64,000 nucleotides of DNA from Proteus terrae (GCF_003144325.1 NZ_PENS01000013.1:1-64000); one strand, 5' to 3'. Shown: positions 47,704 through 58,428, counted from the first letter of the stretch. Numbers and translations are program-made. The notes: generated from the letters alone by a model not told the origin.

Positions 47704-48519
47704 ATGGACATGATTTTGCTGTTTCTTTTAGTGGGATGTATCACTGGCTTTTTTGCTGGGCTACTTGGCATAGGAGGCGGTGCAATCATTGTTCCGGTGG
47801 TTATGTATGTAGTCAGTCAACAAGCTATCCCAACAGATATGGTAATGAAAATTGCCTTATCTACCTCATTCTCTGTCATTATATTTTCCACGGCATCTTC
47901 AGCATATTCTCATAACAAACATAAAGCCATTTTATGGCAGCAATTCCCTCTATTATCTCTCGGCACCATCATTGGTATGCTTGTGGGGACATTTCTGGTA
48001 CAAAAAATGTCAAACACGATATTACAAATCGTGTTCTGTATTTTCATGGTATATACCATCTATGGTTTATTAACTAAAAAGAAAGAAGCGGAACGCATTG
48101 AAAATGTGAAAGATCCTATTGTTTCAAAATCAGCGTTAACAAGTGGTGGTTCTTTAATTGGTTTTATATCCAGTTTTATCGGTATTGCTGGTGGTACTAT
48201 CACCATTCCTCTTTTAAGTCACTGGGGATTTAATACACGTAAATGTATTGCAACCTCTTCAATGATTGGTGTCATCATTGCTTCTATAGGCACAATCATG
48301 GGTATTATCTATGGTTGGAATCAAACAAATATTGATGACTATTATTTCGGCTTTATCTATTTACCTGCCTTTATCGGAATAAGCATTACCAGCGTACTCT
48401 TCGCACCTGTAGGTGTAAAAGTTGCTTATCGCCTACCAATTCCTAGAGTTCGCCAAATATTTGCATTATTCCTATTCTTAGTTGTAGTGAAAATGATGTA
48501 TACACTTATTACAGGATAA
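47704..48519 (+). CDS. TSUP family permease (TauE/SafE type)
   Basis: 271 residues with about eight membrane helices in two homologous halves, each with a glycine-rich repeat: GLLGIGGGAIIVPV near 19-32 and SFIGIAGGTITIPL near 155-170. The TSUP family exports or imports sulfite, sulfoacetate, thiosulfate or similar anions; the substrate here is unknown. Single gene, no sulfur-metabolism neighbour. Confidence 0.82.
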   Translation: MDMILLFLLVGCITGFFAGLLGIGGGAIIVPVVMYVVSQQAIPTDMVMKIALSTSFSVIIFSTASSAYSHNKHKAILWQQFPLLSLGTIIGMLVGTFLVQKMSNTILQIVFCIFMVYTIYGLLTKKKEAERIENVKDPIVSKSALTSGGSLIGFISSFIGIAGGTITIPLLSHWGFNTRKCIATSSMIGVIIASIGTIMGIIYGWNQTNIDDYYFGFIYLPAFIGISITSVLFAPVGVKVAYRLPIPRVRQIFALFLFLVVVKMMYTLITG

Positions 48520-48705
48520 GAACGTGATCTGAAAGTTGTATTCCATTAAATTATTCTATACAAACAAGCAATACTAAAATCTAACATTTATAATAATTTT
48601 AGATTTTAGTAAGTTAGAGTATTTATAGATAAGATAAAATGGACGAGTCTTATTAGGCAATCTTCACTTAATTAAAATAAATATATTTAAGTATCACGGA
48701 TAACT

Positions 48706-49209
48706 TTATTCTTTTCTCACTTTGACTTGTAAAGCAAAAACAGGATCCGTTGTACCACACATAGTACGCCCTACCGTGGCTTTTAATTTTATCCGTACAT
48801 TGCCACTTTTAGGTGCTGTTCCTTGTAAACGAGCAAAAATGATAGGACGCTCTTCTTGATGCATGACATGCTTTTGCCAATCTTCATGTGTAATAAGAGA
48901 AAACCACTCCCCATCTTTATTTTTTACCATTAATGTAACAGTAACCCATTCAGGACTTTCCACAATATAATATGGAGCTAAACCAGAAAATACACCAAGT
49001 TCAATCTGTTGATCATAATTTTGATTAATAACAGCTTCTGGCATATAGATTTTTTCTTGTGATTCTGACGGTGTAAATAAAATACTGGTACTGCATGCAA
49101 TACCATAGAACATGCTACAGCCATTTAGCACGCTACAAAAAATAAGCAAAAATAAACTTTGAACTAAACTTTTTATAGAAAAACACTTAAAAATAATACT
49201 TCCATGCAT
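48706..49209 (-). CDS. Putative lipoprotein, 167 residues
   Basis: A hydrophobic segment ends in LNGC (Cys 31), suggesting a lipoprotein. The mature part is beta-rich (IELGVFSGLAPYYIVESPEWVTV ... GTAPKSGNVRIKLKATV), recalling an Ig-like domain, with two further cysteines. GGAG is nine bases before ATG 49209. No family recognised. It may pair with the next upstream gene on the same strand (79-bp gap). Confidence 0.55.
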   Translation of the reverse strand: MHGSIIFKCFSIKSLVQSLFLLIFCSVLNGCSMFYGIACSTSILFTPSESQEKIYMPEAVINQNYDQQIELGVFSGLAPYYIVESPEWVTVTLMVKNKDGEWFSLITHEDWQKHVMHQEERPIIFARLQGTAPKSGNVRIKLKATVGRTMCGTTDPVFALQVKVRKE

Positions 49210-49288
49210 GCTTTATCACTCCATTGAAAAAACTTAAACCATTGTCGAAAAATTTAAATCAATCCTTATATCATCACAAATATCATTT

Positions 49289-49648
49289 TTATTGTTTAGC
49301 ATTAAATACCGCTCCTTGCTGCCAATCAAGGACTGAAACTCCCATTTTATTTGCTAATTTAATAACTACAGGGAGAGCCTCATCTACTTTGGAGTAAACA
49401 AAACCAATAACTGGGATTTTGGTCATAAAGTTATTAATTAAAGGCCCATCACACCACACACTATCATCTATTTCATCATCAGGTAATTCGCAAAGGCACG
49501 GATATAGATGAGAAATTTCTTGATAAAAACACAACATTGATGGGCTTAATTCCTGAATATCTTCATCTTCATATTTTTCGAAGCACTCACACGCTTTTTC
49601 AAAATCATTCGGAATGGGAAAATCAAATAGTGCAATATTATAACTCAT
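49289..49648 (-). CDS. Small acidic cytoplasmic protein, unknown function
   Basis: 119 residues, pI clearly acidic, no signal peptide. AGGAG precedes ATG 49648. The end GVSVLDWQQGAVFNAKQ resembles small proteins that often appear as immunity-like or interbacterial-competition accessory proteins, but no toxin gene is near and I cannot assign a family. Confidence 0.55.
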   Translation of the reverse strand: MSYNIALFDFPIPNDFEKACECFEKYEDEDIQELSPSMLCFYQEISHLYPCLCELPDDEIDDSVWCDGPLINNFMTKIPVIGFVYSKVDEALPVVIKLANKMGVSVLDWQQGAVFNAKQ

Positions 49649-50022
49649 TTTAACTCCTACACTCTATTTGTATAATTTCAATATAAAATACGGTTGCTAC
49701 AATAAATATACAAATTTCATTAAATCACATAAATAGAATAAAATTCATACTCCCCTTCATTTTTACATCTCTTCTTACAAATGCGCTTTTGCTACTTTAC
49801 GTGCAGACAAGAGGGATATACTCTTATGAATATAATTAATCTATATGGCTTATAACTATAGATAAAAGATATTTAGCTGTTATTTCAGCAGATTTTTGTT
49901 AAAATAATTAGCAAAATAGTAACAACTTAGTGATTCATTTGCCTCATTCCATCAATTCAAATGCTTTTGATTGAATGATTTCAGGCACAAAACCCGAAAT
50001 AGATAGTTTAAAGGAGTACGCA
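49649..50022. other. Divergent region / sodB promoter and leader
   Basis: 374 bp, AT-rich. The sodB leader ends in AAAGGAG seven bases before ATG 50023. The first codons and ribosome-binding site contain the likely RyhB pairing site (50020-50027). No other operator recognised. Confidence 0.5.
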
Positions 50023-50601
50023 ATGTCTTTCGAATTACCAAAATTACCTTATGCGTTAGATGCTCTTGAGCCACACATCTCTAAAGAAACTTTAGAATAT
50101 CACTACGGCAAACACCACCAGACCTATGTAACCAATTTAAATAATCTGGTTAAAGGTACTGATTTAGAAAGCAAATCTTTAGAAGAAATCATCAAATCTA
50201 CTGATGGCGGTATCTTTAATAATGCTGCTCAAGTATGGAACCACACTTTCTACTGGAACTGCTTAGCACCAAATGCAGGTGGCGCACCAACAGGTAAAAT
50301 TGCTGATGCTATCAACAAAGCATTTGGCTCTTTTGAAGAGTTCAAAAAGCAATTTAATGATGCTGCTGCTAAAAACTTCGGTTCAGGTTGGACTTGGTTA
50401 GTTAAAAAAGCGGACGGTTCAGTTGCAATTGTTAACACCTCTAATGCTGCAACTCCAGTTTCAGGAGCAGACAAACCACTGTTAACAGTAGACGTATGGG
50501 AACATGCTTACTACATCGACTACCGCAATGCGCGCGTTAAATATTTAGAAGAGTTCTGGGCACTGGTTAACTGGTCATTTGTTGAAGCTAATCTTGCTTA
50601 A
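50023..50601 (+). CDS. sodB: Superoxide dismutase [Fe] SodB
   Basis: 192 residues from ATG 50023 (MSFELPKLPYALDALEP). Metal ligands His27, His74, Asp157 and His161 are present. It converts superoxide to oxygen and peroxide in the cytoplasm. In enterics its mRNA is destroyed by RyhB in iron limitation; the start region is complementary to the RyhB at 29804-29904 over GCAATGTC. Followed by a terminator. Confidence 0.97.
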   Translation: MSFELPKLPYALDALEPHISKETLEYHYGKHHQTYVTNLNNLVKGTDLESKSLEEIIKSTDGGIFNNAAQVWNHTFYWNCLAPNAGGAPTGKIADAINKAFGSFEEFKKQFNDAAAKNFGSGWTWLVKKADGSVAIVNTSNAATPVSGADKPLLTVDVWEHAYYIDYRNARVKYLEEFWALVNWSFVEANLA

Positions 50602-50652
50602 TTGAGCTTGATAATCAAAGGTGAGTGATTGAGATTCATTTTTGGTGACAAA

Positions 50653-50681
50653 ATAACAAAGGGCCTTGAGCCCTTTGTTAT
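50653..50681 (+). terminator. Terminator of sodB
   Basis: TAACAAAGGG-CCTTGAG-CCCTTTGTTA, a 10-bp arm hairpin followed by TATTC. Confidence 0.75.
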
Positions 50682-50738
50682 ATTCAGATATTCGATAATC
50701 TACAATTTAAATTGATCGGATATTCTATAAAGCAGTGA

Positions 50739-50822
50739 TTAGAACAACATAGTCGAAAATAAAACAATCATAACAAGCGCTGCTACTGCTGTACTCAAAC
50801 CAAATTTCAGATCCGTATCCAT
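50739..50822 (-). CDS. ynhF: Tiny membrane protein YnhF
   Basis: 27 residues, MDTDLKFGLSTAVAALVMIV plus LFSTMLF. E. coli YnhF (29 residues) begins MSTDLKFSLVTT and also lies between sodB and purR, so both sequence and position agree. One membrane helix; function unknown. GGGAG lies upstream of ATG 50822. Confidence 0.85.
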   Translation of the reverse strand: MDTDLKFGLSTAVAALVMIVLFSTMLF

Positions 50823-51090
50823 CTATTTCTCCCTCAAAATGATTATAATACACATTTTTAACCATAACCTTGTCATGGTTAATTATTATCACATATCAAA
50901 ATTTGCTAAAATAGCGACCAGTGCACAATTTATAACATTGATTAATACTTTCACTTTTGAGCTAGATCATACAAAATTCACAGCTAATCGCTAAATTATT
51001 GCCAGTGTTTGCCCTATGTATGACTATACTGGCAGTTAAACCATAAAATTAGATAAAAGAGACCAATGAAGGTCAGGAGTTTTCCACACC

Positions 51091-52116
51091 ATGGCAACAA
51101 TAAAAGACGTGGCAAAACGCGCAGGCGTATCAACCACGACTGTTTCTCATGTGATCAACAAAACACGTTTTGTTGCTGAGAACACACGGGCAGCAGTTTG
51201 GGCCGCTATAAAAGAATTAAATTATTCACCTAGTGCCGTTGCGCGTAGTTTAAAAGTCAATCACACAAAATCTATTGGCCTGTTAGCCACGTCCAGTGAA
51301 GCTCCTTACTTTGCTGAAGTGATTGAAGCTGTTGAAAATAGTTGTTATAGCAAAGGCTACACACTGATTTTATGTAATTCACATAATAACCTCGATAAAC
51401 AAAAAGCCTATTTAGCGATGCTGGCACAAAAACGTGTTGATGGATTATTAGTCATGTGTTCTGAATATCCCGATCACCTTCTTACTCTTTTAGAGGGCTA
51501 TCGTAATATTCCAATGGTTGTCATGGATTGGGGCAAAGCGCGTGGTGACTTTACAGATACCATTATTGATAACGCTTTCCATGGTGGTTATATTGCGGGT
51601 CGTTACCTTATTGAGCGAGGTCATCGTGATATTGGTATTATCCCAGGCCCATTAGAACGCAATACAGGTGGTGGCCGCTTACAAGGTTTCTTAAAAGCCA
51701 TGGAAGAAGCCAAAATCACAGTTAAAGACGAGTGGATTGTACAAGGCGACTTTGAGCCAGAATCTGGCTATAAAGCCATGTACCAAATGCTAAACCAAAA
51801 ACATCGACCGACTGCTGTCTTTTGTGGTGGTGATGTGATGGCAATGGGTGCAATTTGCGCTGCGGATGAACTTGGCCTGCGTGTTCCTTTAGATATTTCT
51901 ATTGTTGGCTATGACAATATTCGTAATGCACGTTATTTTACACCTGCACTAACAACCGTCCACCAGCCAAAAGAACGTCTAGGTCAAATGGCATTATCGA
52001 TGCTACTTGATCGTATCGTCAATAAACGCGAAGACGCCCAAACAATCGAAGTTCATCCACGATTAGTTGAGCGCCGTTCAGTTGCTGACGGTCCTTTTAT
52101 CGACTATCGTCGCTAA
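51091..52116 (+). CDS. purR: Purine repressor PurR
   Basis: 341 residues, LacI family, same length as E. coli. Helix-turn-helix with hinge [20 protein letters not shown] (2-21) and a periplasmic-binding-like effector domain for hypoxanthine or guanine. AGGAG precedes ATG 51091. I saw no clear PurR operator directly upstream. Confidence 0.96.
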   Translation: MATIKDVAKRAGVSTTTVSHVINKTRFVAENTRAAVWAAIKELNYSPSAVARSLKVNHTKSIGLLATSSEAPYFAEVIEAVENSCYSKGYTLILCNSHNNLDKQKAYLAMLAQKRVDGLLVMCSEYPDHLLTLLEGYRNIPMVVMDWGKARGDFTDTIIDNAFHGGYIAGRYLIERGHRDIGIIPGPLERNTGGGRLQGFLKAMEEAKITVKDEWIVQGDFEPESGYKAMYQMLNQKHRPTAVFCGGDVMAMGAICAADELGLRVPLDISIVGYDNIRNARYFTPALTTVHQPKERLGQMALSMLLDRIVNKREDAQTIEVHPRLVERRSVADGPFIDYRR

Positions 52117-52142
52117 TTCATATTTATTTAGCTATCGGATTT

Positions 52143-53045
52143 CTAGCGAAGCCATTCCTCATTTAAGGTTTGGCTATCTCCAAGATAATCTAACAACCAT
52201 GTCAAAGCGGGTGATTCACTTTTATCGACCCAAGTCAGGCAGCATGGGCTGTCTGGCAATGGTTGTGCCAGTTGTAAAGTTACCAACTTACCTTGTTCAA
52301 TTAAAGGTTCAGCACGGTGCCAAGGCACCATTCCAACGCATAATCCCGCTAACAAGCACTCAAGCCCCATATCCCATGTCGGAACAACCATTCTACGCTG
52401 ATTATTGAGTGCCCACGTGTCACGTTTTGGTAAACTGCGTGAGGTATCCTCTAAACATAAACTTGGATAAGGTCGCATTTCATCATCCGTTAATGGATGC
52501 AGTGCTTTCGCTAAAGGGTGATCAACATGGCAAACACAGCGCCAAGGCATAAATCCCATATCTCTAAAACTATAACGCTCACCGATTGGTGAGGCTCTTG
52601 TTGCACCAATGGCTAAATCAACACGACCATTAACTAAGGAGTCCCATACGCCATTAAACACTTCAGGGTAGACATACAGTTCTATATCCGGAAAATGGCG
52701 GTAGAAATCGAGAATAAGTTGTTGTGTTCTTTCAGGTTTAACAATGCCATCAACTGCTATACTAAATTGACCGCGCCATCCATTAGAAACTTGTTGACAA
52801 AGATGCCGAGTGTCATTCATTTTTTTGATAACAGATCGTGCTTCTTTGATGAAAATTTTACCTGCGTCGGTTAATTCTACATCACGATGACGGCGCTCAA
52901 ACAAAGGAACGGCAAGCCATTCCTCTAATTGCCGAACAGTGTAACTAACAGCGGATGGCACTCTGTGCAATTCTTGAGCAGCCGAGCTAAAACTTCCTGT
53001 TCTTGCGACTGCATCAACAACTTCTAAAGAGTATTCTGACCACAT
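52143..53045 (-). CDS. punR: LysR-type activator PunR (YdhB)
   Basis: 300 residues, LysR type: N-terminal helix-turn-helix (SFSSAAQELHRVPSAVSYTVRQLE) and an inducer-binding domain. It is divergent from punC, as in E. coli, where PunR activates punC for purine nucleoside uptake. Position between purR and punC gives the assignment. Confidence 0.9.
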   Translation of the reverse strand: MWSEYSLEVVDAVARTGSFSSAAQELHRVPSAVSYTVRQLEEWLAVPLFERRHRDVELTDAGKIFIKEARSVIKKMNDTRHLCQQVSNGWRGQFSIAVDGIVKPERTQQLILDFYRHFPDIELYVYPEVFNGVWDSLVNGRVDLAIGATRASPIGERYSFRDMGFMPWRCVCHVDHPLAKALHPLTDDEMRPYPSLCLEDTSRSLPKRDTWALNNQRRMVVPTWDMGLECLLAGLCVGMVPWHRAEPLIEQGKLVTLQLAQPLPDSPCCLTWVDKSESPALTWLLDYLGDSQTLNEEWLR

Positions 53046-53163
53046 AGAGTTTATTCCTTTGAAAATTTTTCACAGCATTAACCAAATATTCCCGTTTCAC
53101 AAGTAAAATAGGTCTTAGTTACAATACATAAAATGTTCTACATCACATAGCATAGAAAATAAA

Positions 53164-54381
53164 ATGAATTCTAAAACATCCACACAATCAAAAACACCTA
53201 TGAGCTTTATGGTGTACCTAGCCGGTTTGAGTATGCTAGGTTACTTAGCTATTGATATGTACTTACCTGCATTTGGTATGATGCAACGTGAGCTCTCTAT
53301 CAGCGAAGGTGCTATTAGTAATAGCTTAAGTATCTTTTTATTTGGTTTTGCTGTTGCTCAGTTACTTTGGGGACCACTTTCTGACAAAGTCGGTCGTAAA
53401 CCTATTCTTCTTATTGGTTTAAGCCTTTTCTCTTTAGGCTGCCTTGGTATGCTATGGGTTGAAAGTGCAACTGGCTTACTTGCTATGCGCTTCCTACAAG
53501 CTTTCGGCGTCTGCTCTGCTGCTGTTATTTGGCAAGCTCTTGTCATCGACCGTTTTGATGAATCTCGCGCTCAGCACGTTTTTGCTTTAATTATGCCACT
53601 GGTTGCATTATCACCAGCACTTGCACCTTTAATCGGTGCATCGTTATTAAATCACGGTGGCTGGCGTATGATTTTTATGCTGTTAATGGCCGTAACGTTA
53701 GTTCTCATGTTACCGACACTAATGCTAAAAAATATTAAACAAAAATCAGTTATAGATGCAAACCAATCTTCTGCATCATTTATAACTTTACTAAAATCCC
53801 CTCTCTACACTGGTAATGTATTAGTTTATGCTTCTTGTAGTGCAGGTTTCTTTGCTTGGTTAGCAGGCTCCCCAATCATTCTTGAAAAGATGGGCTACTC
53901 TCCACAGGATATCGGTTTAAGTTATATTCCACAAACTATTGCCTTTATGGTCGGTGGTTATGGTTGTCGTATTTTACTGTCAAAAATGACAGGTAAAACA
54001 CTGCTACCGCTGTTATTAATTGGTTATGCTGTCAGTATGACTGCGTTATACCTTGTAGCTAAATTTACGGAACCAACATTGACAACTATTTTAATTCCGT
54101 TCTGTATTATGGCTGCAATGAATGGTGCATCTTATCCAATAGCAGTCTCTAATGCTTTATCTGCTTATCCTGAAATTAGTGGTAAAGCAGCTGCGTTACA
54201 AAATGCACTTCAACTGGGTCTTTGTAGCTTAGCAAGTTTTATTGTATCTGCATTTATTAGCCAACAACCTCTGATTAACACCACAGCAATTATGGCGTTA
54301 ACAGCAATTCCAATGGCAGTTGGCTACTTTATTCAGCGTAATAAATCTGTTACCAAACACACAGTTCAAACCGCAGAATAA
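53164..54381 (+). CDS. punC: MFS purine nucleoside transporter PunC (YdhC)
   Basis: 405 residues, 12 membrane helices of the Bcr/CflA-type major facilitator family. The motif WGPLSDKVGRKPILLIGL (loop 2-3) is clear. Divergent from punR. In E. coli PunC takes up adenosine and other purine nucleosides. Confidence 0.92.
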   Translation: MNSKTSTQSKTPMSFMVYLAGLSMLGYLAIDMYLPAFGMMQRELSISEGAISNSLSIFLFGFAVAQLLWGPLSDKVGRKPILLIGLSLFSLGCLGMLWVESATGLLAMRFLQAFGVCSAAVIWQALVIDRFDESRAQHVFALIMPLVALSPALAPLIGASLLNHGGWRMIFMLLMAVTLVLMLPTLMLKNIKQKSVIDANQSSASFITLLKSPLYTGNVLVYASCSAGFFAWLAGSPIILEKMGYSPQDIGLSYIPQTIAFMVGGYGCRILLSKMTGKTLLPLLLIGYAVSMTALYLVAKFTEPTLTTILIPFCIMAAMNGASYPIAVSNALSAYPEISGKAAALQNALQLGLCSLASFIVSAFISQQPLINTTAIMALTAIPMAVGYFIQRNKSVTKHTVQTAE

Positions 54382-54686
54382 TCACGCCCACTCTTTTAAG
54401 AATTATCTTAAAAAGGCTATTTTATAAAAAATAGCCTTTTTCTTTTCTAGAGAAAAATATTTTACGTCTCTATACTTATCCATACGCTGTAATAGCGTTT
54501 TATCTATTTTTCTTTCGGATTTTGAGGCATTAAATAGATTATTAGCTGATTATGTCAGATTAGTTGTCTTATTAATTCTATTCGTTCAACCCATATTGAA
54601 CACAATACCATTTTAATACTGTCAATCTGCACACACTCTTTCTTAGCTTATGTCTCAAAACCCGCTTAGTTTACGCCGGAGAGTAT
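54382..54686. other. Intergenic region punC / cfa
   Basis: 305 bp. A strong terminator AAAAAGGCTATTTTATAAAA / AAATAGCCTTTTT (54410-54444) ends punC. The rest is the cfa promoter and leader, unannotated. Confidence 0.7.
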
Positions 54687-55841
54687 ATGAGTACATCTTG
54701 TGTAGAAGAAGGCCGAAAGACCTCCAATGATCCTTATGAAAGGATTGCTACAGAACTACTAACTCACGCTGATATTCGAGTCAACGGTTCAAAACCTTAT
54801 GATATTCAGGTTCATAATCAAAATTTTTATAAAAGAGTATTGCAACAAGGCTCATTAGGTCTCGGTGAAAGCTATATGGATGGTTGGTGGGATTGTGAGC
54901 GACTGGATATATTCTTTCATAAAGTTTTACGTGCTGGTCTTGAAAATAAGCTCCCACAAAATCTACGTGATATTGTTAAAATTGCGACAGCCCGCCTTTT
55001 TAATCTACAAACTCAAAAACGTGCATGGATGGTAGGTAAAGAGCATTACGATCTTGGTAATGATTTATTTACAGCCATGCTCGATCCTAATATGCAATAT
55101 TCCTGTGGTTACTGGAAAAACGCAGATAATTTAACTCAAGCTCAAGAACATAAATTAGATTTAATTTGCCGAAAATTAGATTTAAAACCAGGAATGACCT
55201 TATTAGACATTGGCTGTGGTTGGGGTGGACTTGCAGGCTATGCAGCCAAACATTTTGGTGTTTCTGTCACGGGAGTCACCATTTCTGGTGAACAGCAAAA
55301 ATTGGCACAAGCTCGATGCCAAGGACTTGATGTAAATATTATTTTAGAAGATTATCGTGATTTACATGAAAAGTTTGATCGTATAGTTTCAGTGGGTATG
55401 TTTGAGCACGTAGGGCCCAAAAATTATGCCACTTATTTTGATGTGGTTCGTCGTAATTTAAAGGAAGAAGGTCTGTTTTTATTGCACACCATTGGCTCTA
55501 ACCGCGATAAAGTGAATGTAGATAGTTGGATAAGCAAATATATATTTCCTAATGGATGTTTACCGTCTATTCAAAAAATTGCTCATGCAATGGACTGTAA
55601 ATTTGTGATGGAAGATTGGCATAATTTTGGTGCTGATTACGATAAAACATTAATGGCATGGTATCAGCGTTTTTTAGCCTGTTGGCCAGATATTGAATCT
55701 AATTACACACCGCGTTTTAAACGTATGTTTAGCTATTATCTTAATGCCTGTGCTGGTGCCTTTCGTGCTAGAGATATTCAGCTATGGCAAATCGTACTAA
55801 GCCCTAAAGGTCATATTGGCGGTTTACAGATCCCTCGCTAA
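54687..55841 (+). CDS. cfa: Cyclopropane-fatty-acyl-phospholipid synthase
   Basis: 384 residues, similar in length to E. coli Cfa (382). Uses S-adenosylmethionine to add a methylene bridge to unsaturated acyl chains. SAM motif LLDIGCGWGGLAGYAA; bicarbonate-type site HVGPKNYATYF. It modifies membranes in stationary phase and acid stress. Confidence 0.96.
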   Translation: MSTSCVEEGRKTSNDPYERIATELLTHADIRVNGSKPYDIQVHNQNFYKRVLQQGSLGLGESYMDGWWDCERLDIFFHKVLRAGLENKLPQNLRDIVKIATARLFNLQTQKRAWMVGKEHYDLGNDLFTAMLDPNMQYSCGYWKNADNLTQAQEHKLDLICRKLDLKPGMTLLDIGCGWGGLAGYAAKHFGVSVTGVTISGEQQKLAQARCQGLDVNIILEDYRDLHEKFDRIVSVGMFEHVGPKNYATYFDVVRRNLKEEGLFLLHTIGSNRDKVNVDSWISKYIFPNGCLPSIQKIAHAMDCKFVMEDWHNFGADYDKTLMAWYQRFLACWPDIESNYTPRFKRMFSYYLNACAGAFRARDIQLWQIVLSPKGHIGGLQIPR

Positions 55842-55859
55842 TTATTCTTTTTATAAAAA

Positions 55860-55898
55860 GAGAAAAGCCAGTTTATCAATCAAACTGGCTTTTTTTTA
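55860..55898. terminator. Terminator cfa / ribC
   Basis: AAAAGCCAGTTT ... AAACTGGCTTTTTTTT, between convergent genes. Confidence 0.85.
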
Positions 55899-55921
55899 GT
55901 TCTGTTTTAAGAGCAACAACA

Positions 55922-56593
55922 TTAATTATGTGAAGCTTGTTCTTCATTTTCAATTTGTTGTGCTGCTAATAAAGCTTGTTGCTGTGCTTGTTGCGCCATA
56001 ACGCGCTCTACTGTATCAACAATTGCTTGGGTTTGAGGATCAAGTTCAATATTGACTTTATCACCAAGGCGTTTGCGACCTAATGTCGTTCTATCTCGCG
56101 TTTCAGGAATTAAATGTACACAAAAACGGTTATTAACCACATCGCCCACAGTTAGACTTATTCCATCAATACCAATAAAACCTTTGTGTAAAATGTACTT
56201 CATTAATGCTTTATCAAAAATGCGAAACCAAATTTGTAAATTATTTTCTGATGTAATAATTTTGGCAACTTCAGCAGTTGTTACAATATGACCAGACATA
56301 ACATGGCCACCAATTTCATCACCATACTTAGCTGCACGTTCAATATTCACTTCAGAACCAACTTTTAATTCACCAAGGTTAGTTAAACGTAATGTCTCTT
56401 TCACTAAATCAAAGCTAATATGTGTATCTTCAATTTTAGTGACCGTTAAACAGCAACCATTATTTGCAACAGAAGCACCTGTTTCTAAATTGCCGACTAA
56501 CTCTTTGGGTAATTCAATGATATGGGTACGAAAATCGCCTTTATCTTCGATAGCAATAACCCGCCCTTTTCCCTGAACAATACCTGTAAACAT
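55922..56593 (-). CDS. ribC: Riboflavin synthase alpha chain
   Basis: 223 residues; also called ribE. Two lumazine-binding repeats, the first beginning MFTGIVQGKGRV and the second near residue 98 (HVMSGHIVTTAEV). It joins two dimethyl-ribityl-lumazines to make riboflavin. The Gln/Ala-rich tail is slightly longer than in E. coli. Divergent from mdtK. Confidence 0.95.
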   Translation of the reverse strand: MFTGIVQGKGRVIAIEDKGDFRTHIIELPKELVGNLETGASVANNGCCLTVTKIEDTHISFDLVKETLRLTNLGELKVGSEVNIERAAKYGDEIGGHVMSGHIVTTAEVAKIITSENNLQIWFRIFDKALMKYILHKGFIGIDGISLTVGDVVNNRFCVHLIPETRDRTTLGRKRLGDKVNIELDPQTQAIVDTVERVMAQQAQQQALLAAQQIENEEQASHN

Positions 56594-56906
56594 CTTACAT
56601 CTCCTTGGATCGATAAATTGGTAAACTCAATTTAGGCTTATACCATTAAGGATAACATAGCTCGTATTAATACAAAGGAACAATTATCGTATTTATTCCT
56701 TATCGATGATTGCCGTTAAATATAACGTAAAAACACCTAATAAATTATCAAAATCCTGTGTTTGAAAAGCTAAACTTCTTTCGTTGCTTATTAAACTTTT
56801 ATCATTAGAATAAGCGGTCTTGAGGATCTCTTTACGTCATTTTAATGATGCGACGTTTGTTCTCTTCCTTTCCTTTCGTTTTCTTATAATAAATAAAGGT
56901 GTATGC
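56594..56906. other. Divergent region ribC / mdtK
   Basis: 313 bp, no gene. An ATG at 56820 in frame with mdtK is not the likely start. No FMN riboswitch hallmark sequence was seen. Confidence 0.5.
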
Positions 56907-58280
56907 GTGCAGAAGTACATAAGAGAAGCGCGTAGCTTACTTGCTCTCGGTATCCCCGTTATCATCGCGCAATTTTCCCAGACAGCAATGGGTGTCGTTG
57001 ATACTGTCATGGCGGGCGCTGTAAATGCCACAGAAATGTCGGCGGTGGCAGTAGGTACGTCTATTTGGTTACCAACGATTTTATTAGGCCAAGGCATATT
57101 AATGGCATTAACTCCAATCGTTGCTCAATTAAATGGTTCAGGACAACGAAAACATATTGCTAATCGCACACAACAAGGTTTTTGGCTCGCCACTTTCTTA
57201 TCAATCATGGTAATTGCTATTCTTTATAACAGCCGTTTTATTATTGAAGCGCAACATGACATAGAACCCGAATTAGCCGAAAAAGCCATTGGATTTATTC
57301 ATGCCATTATGTGGGGGGCACCAGGTTGCCTTTACTATCAGGTATTGAGAAGCCAATGTGAGGGTTTATCTAAAACGAAACCTGGCATGATAATTGGCTT
57401 TGTTGGCTTATTAATTAATATCCCTATTAACTACGCCTTTATTTACGGTAAATTTGGTGCCCCACAATTAGGAGGTATTGGTTGTGGTGTTGCAACAGCC
57501 TCCGTTTTCTGGGCAATGTTCTTAATGATGCGTTATTACGTGCGGCGAGCGCCAACACAACGTGACGTTATGCCAAAGAAACGTTTAGTAAGCCCGGATT
57601 TTCACACGATAAAGCGTATTACGTTTTTAGGATTACCTGTTGGCTTAGCCTTATTCTTTGAGGTAACTCTATTTGCCGTTGTTGCGTTATTAGTTTCACC
57701 TCTAGGCGTTACTGCGGTTGCCAGTCATCAAATAGCACTTAACTTTAGCTCACTGATGTTTATGTTCCCTCTTTCATTGGGAATAGCTGCAACCATCCGT
57801 GTCGGCCATAACTTAGGGCAACGCTCTACAGAGCAAGCGCGTATTTCAGCCATTACAGCGCTTGCTGCTGGACTAATGTTGGCAAGTTGTACCGCGATTT
57901 TCTCTATCATCTTCAGAGAAAAAATCGCGTTAATGTATAACGATAATATTGAAGTGGTGACATTAGCTTCTCATCTTATGTTATTCGCTGCGCTTTATCA
58001 GTTATCAGATTCTGTGCAAGTTATTGGCTCAGGTGTATTACGAGGTTATAAAGATACCCGCTCTATCTTCTTTATTACTTTTATTGCCTACTGGGTAATT
58101 GGGCTACCTTCTGGTTATATATTAGGGCGTACTAATTACTTTGTTGAAGCTATGGGACCCGCTGGTTTCTGGATTGGCTTTATTTTAGGTTTAACTGCCT
58201 CAGCGATTATGATGGGTTCCCGTATTTGGTGGATCCAACGTCAACCTGATGAAGTGGTGTTATTACGCTCAGAGCGGTAA
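56907..58280 (+). CDS. mdtK: Multidrug efflux MATE transporter MdtK
   Basis: 457 residues from GTG 56907, the same length as E. coli MdtK. AGG lies seven bases upstream and [19 protein letters not shown] aligns with the E. coli start; an ATG at 56820 would add 29 non-homologous residues. MATE family, 12 membrane helices, cation-coupled export of drugs and dipeptides. Confidence 0.94.
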   Translation: MQKYIREARSLLALGIPVIIAQFSQTAMGVVDTVMAGAVNATEMSAVAVGTSIWLPTILLGQGILMALTPIVAQLNGSGQRKHIANRTQQGFWLATFLSIMVIAILYNSRFIIEAQHDIEPELAEKAIGFIHAIMWGAPGCLYYQVLRSQCEGLSKTKPGMIIGFVGLLINIPINYAFIYGKFGAPQLGGIGCGVATASVFWAMFLMMRYYVRRAPTQRDVMPKKRLVSPDFHTIKRITFLGLPVGLALFFEVTLFAVVALLVSPLGVTAVASHQIALNFSSLMFMFPLSLGIAATIRVGHNLGQRSTEQARISAITALAAGLMLASCTAIFSIIFREKIALMYNDNIEVVTLASHLMLFAALYQLSDSVQVIGSGVLRGYKDTRSIFFITFIAYWVIGLPSGYILGRTNYFVEAMGPAGFWIGFILGLTASAIMMGSRIWWIQRQPDEVVLLRSER

Positions 58281-58428
58281 ACAGAAACTATTATTTAGGC
58301 AAAGGAATGACACAAATATCAACAAATAGCTTTAAATACGAGCAGTTGAATATAAATTTGTGTTTTTCCTCTTGCCAGAATCGAATCATCTCGTTAATAT
58401 TCGTCCCCGTTGTCATCCAATAGATAAT

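Noticed and set aside
52067..52408. Plus-strand ORF of 113 codons
   Set aside because: It overlaps the 3' end of purR and the antisense strand of punR; shadow of real genes.
56594..56906. Possible FMN riboswitch near ribC
   Set aside because: None of the conserved RFN-element blocks is visible; in enterics the FMN riboswitch is at ribB.
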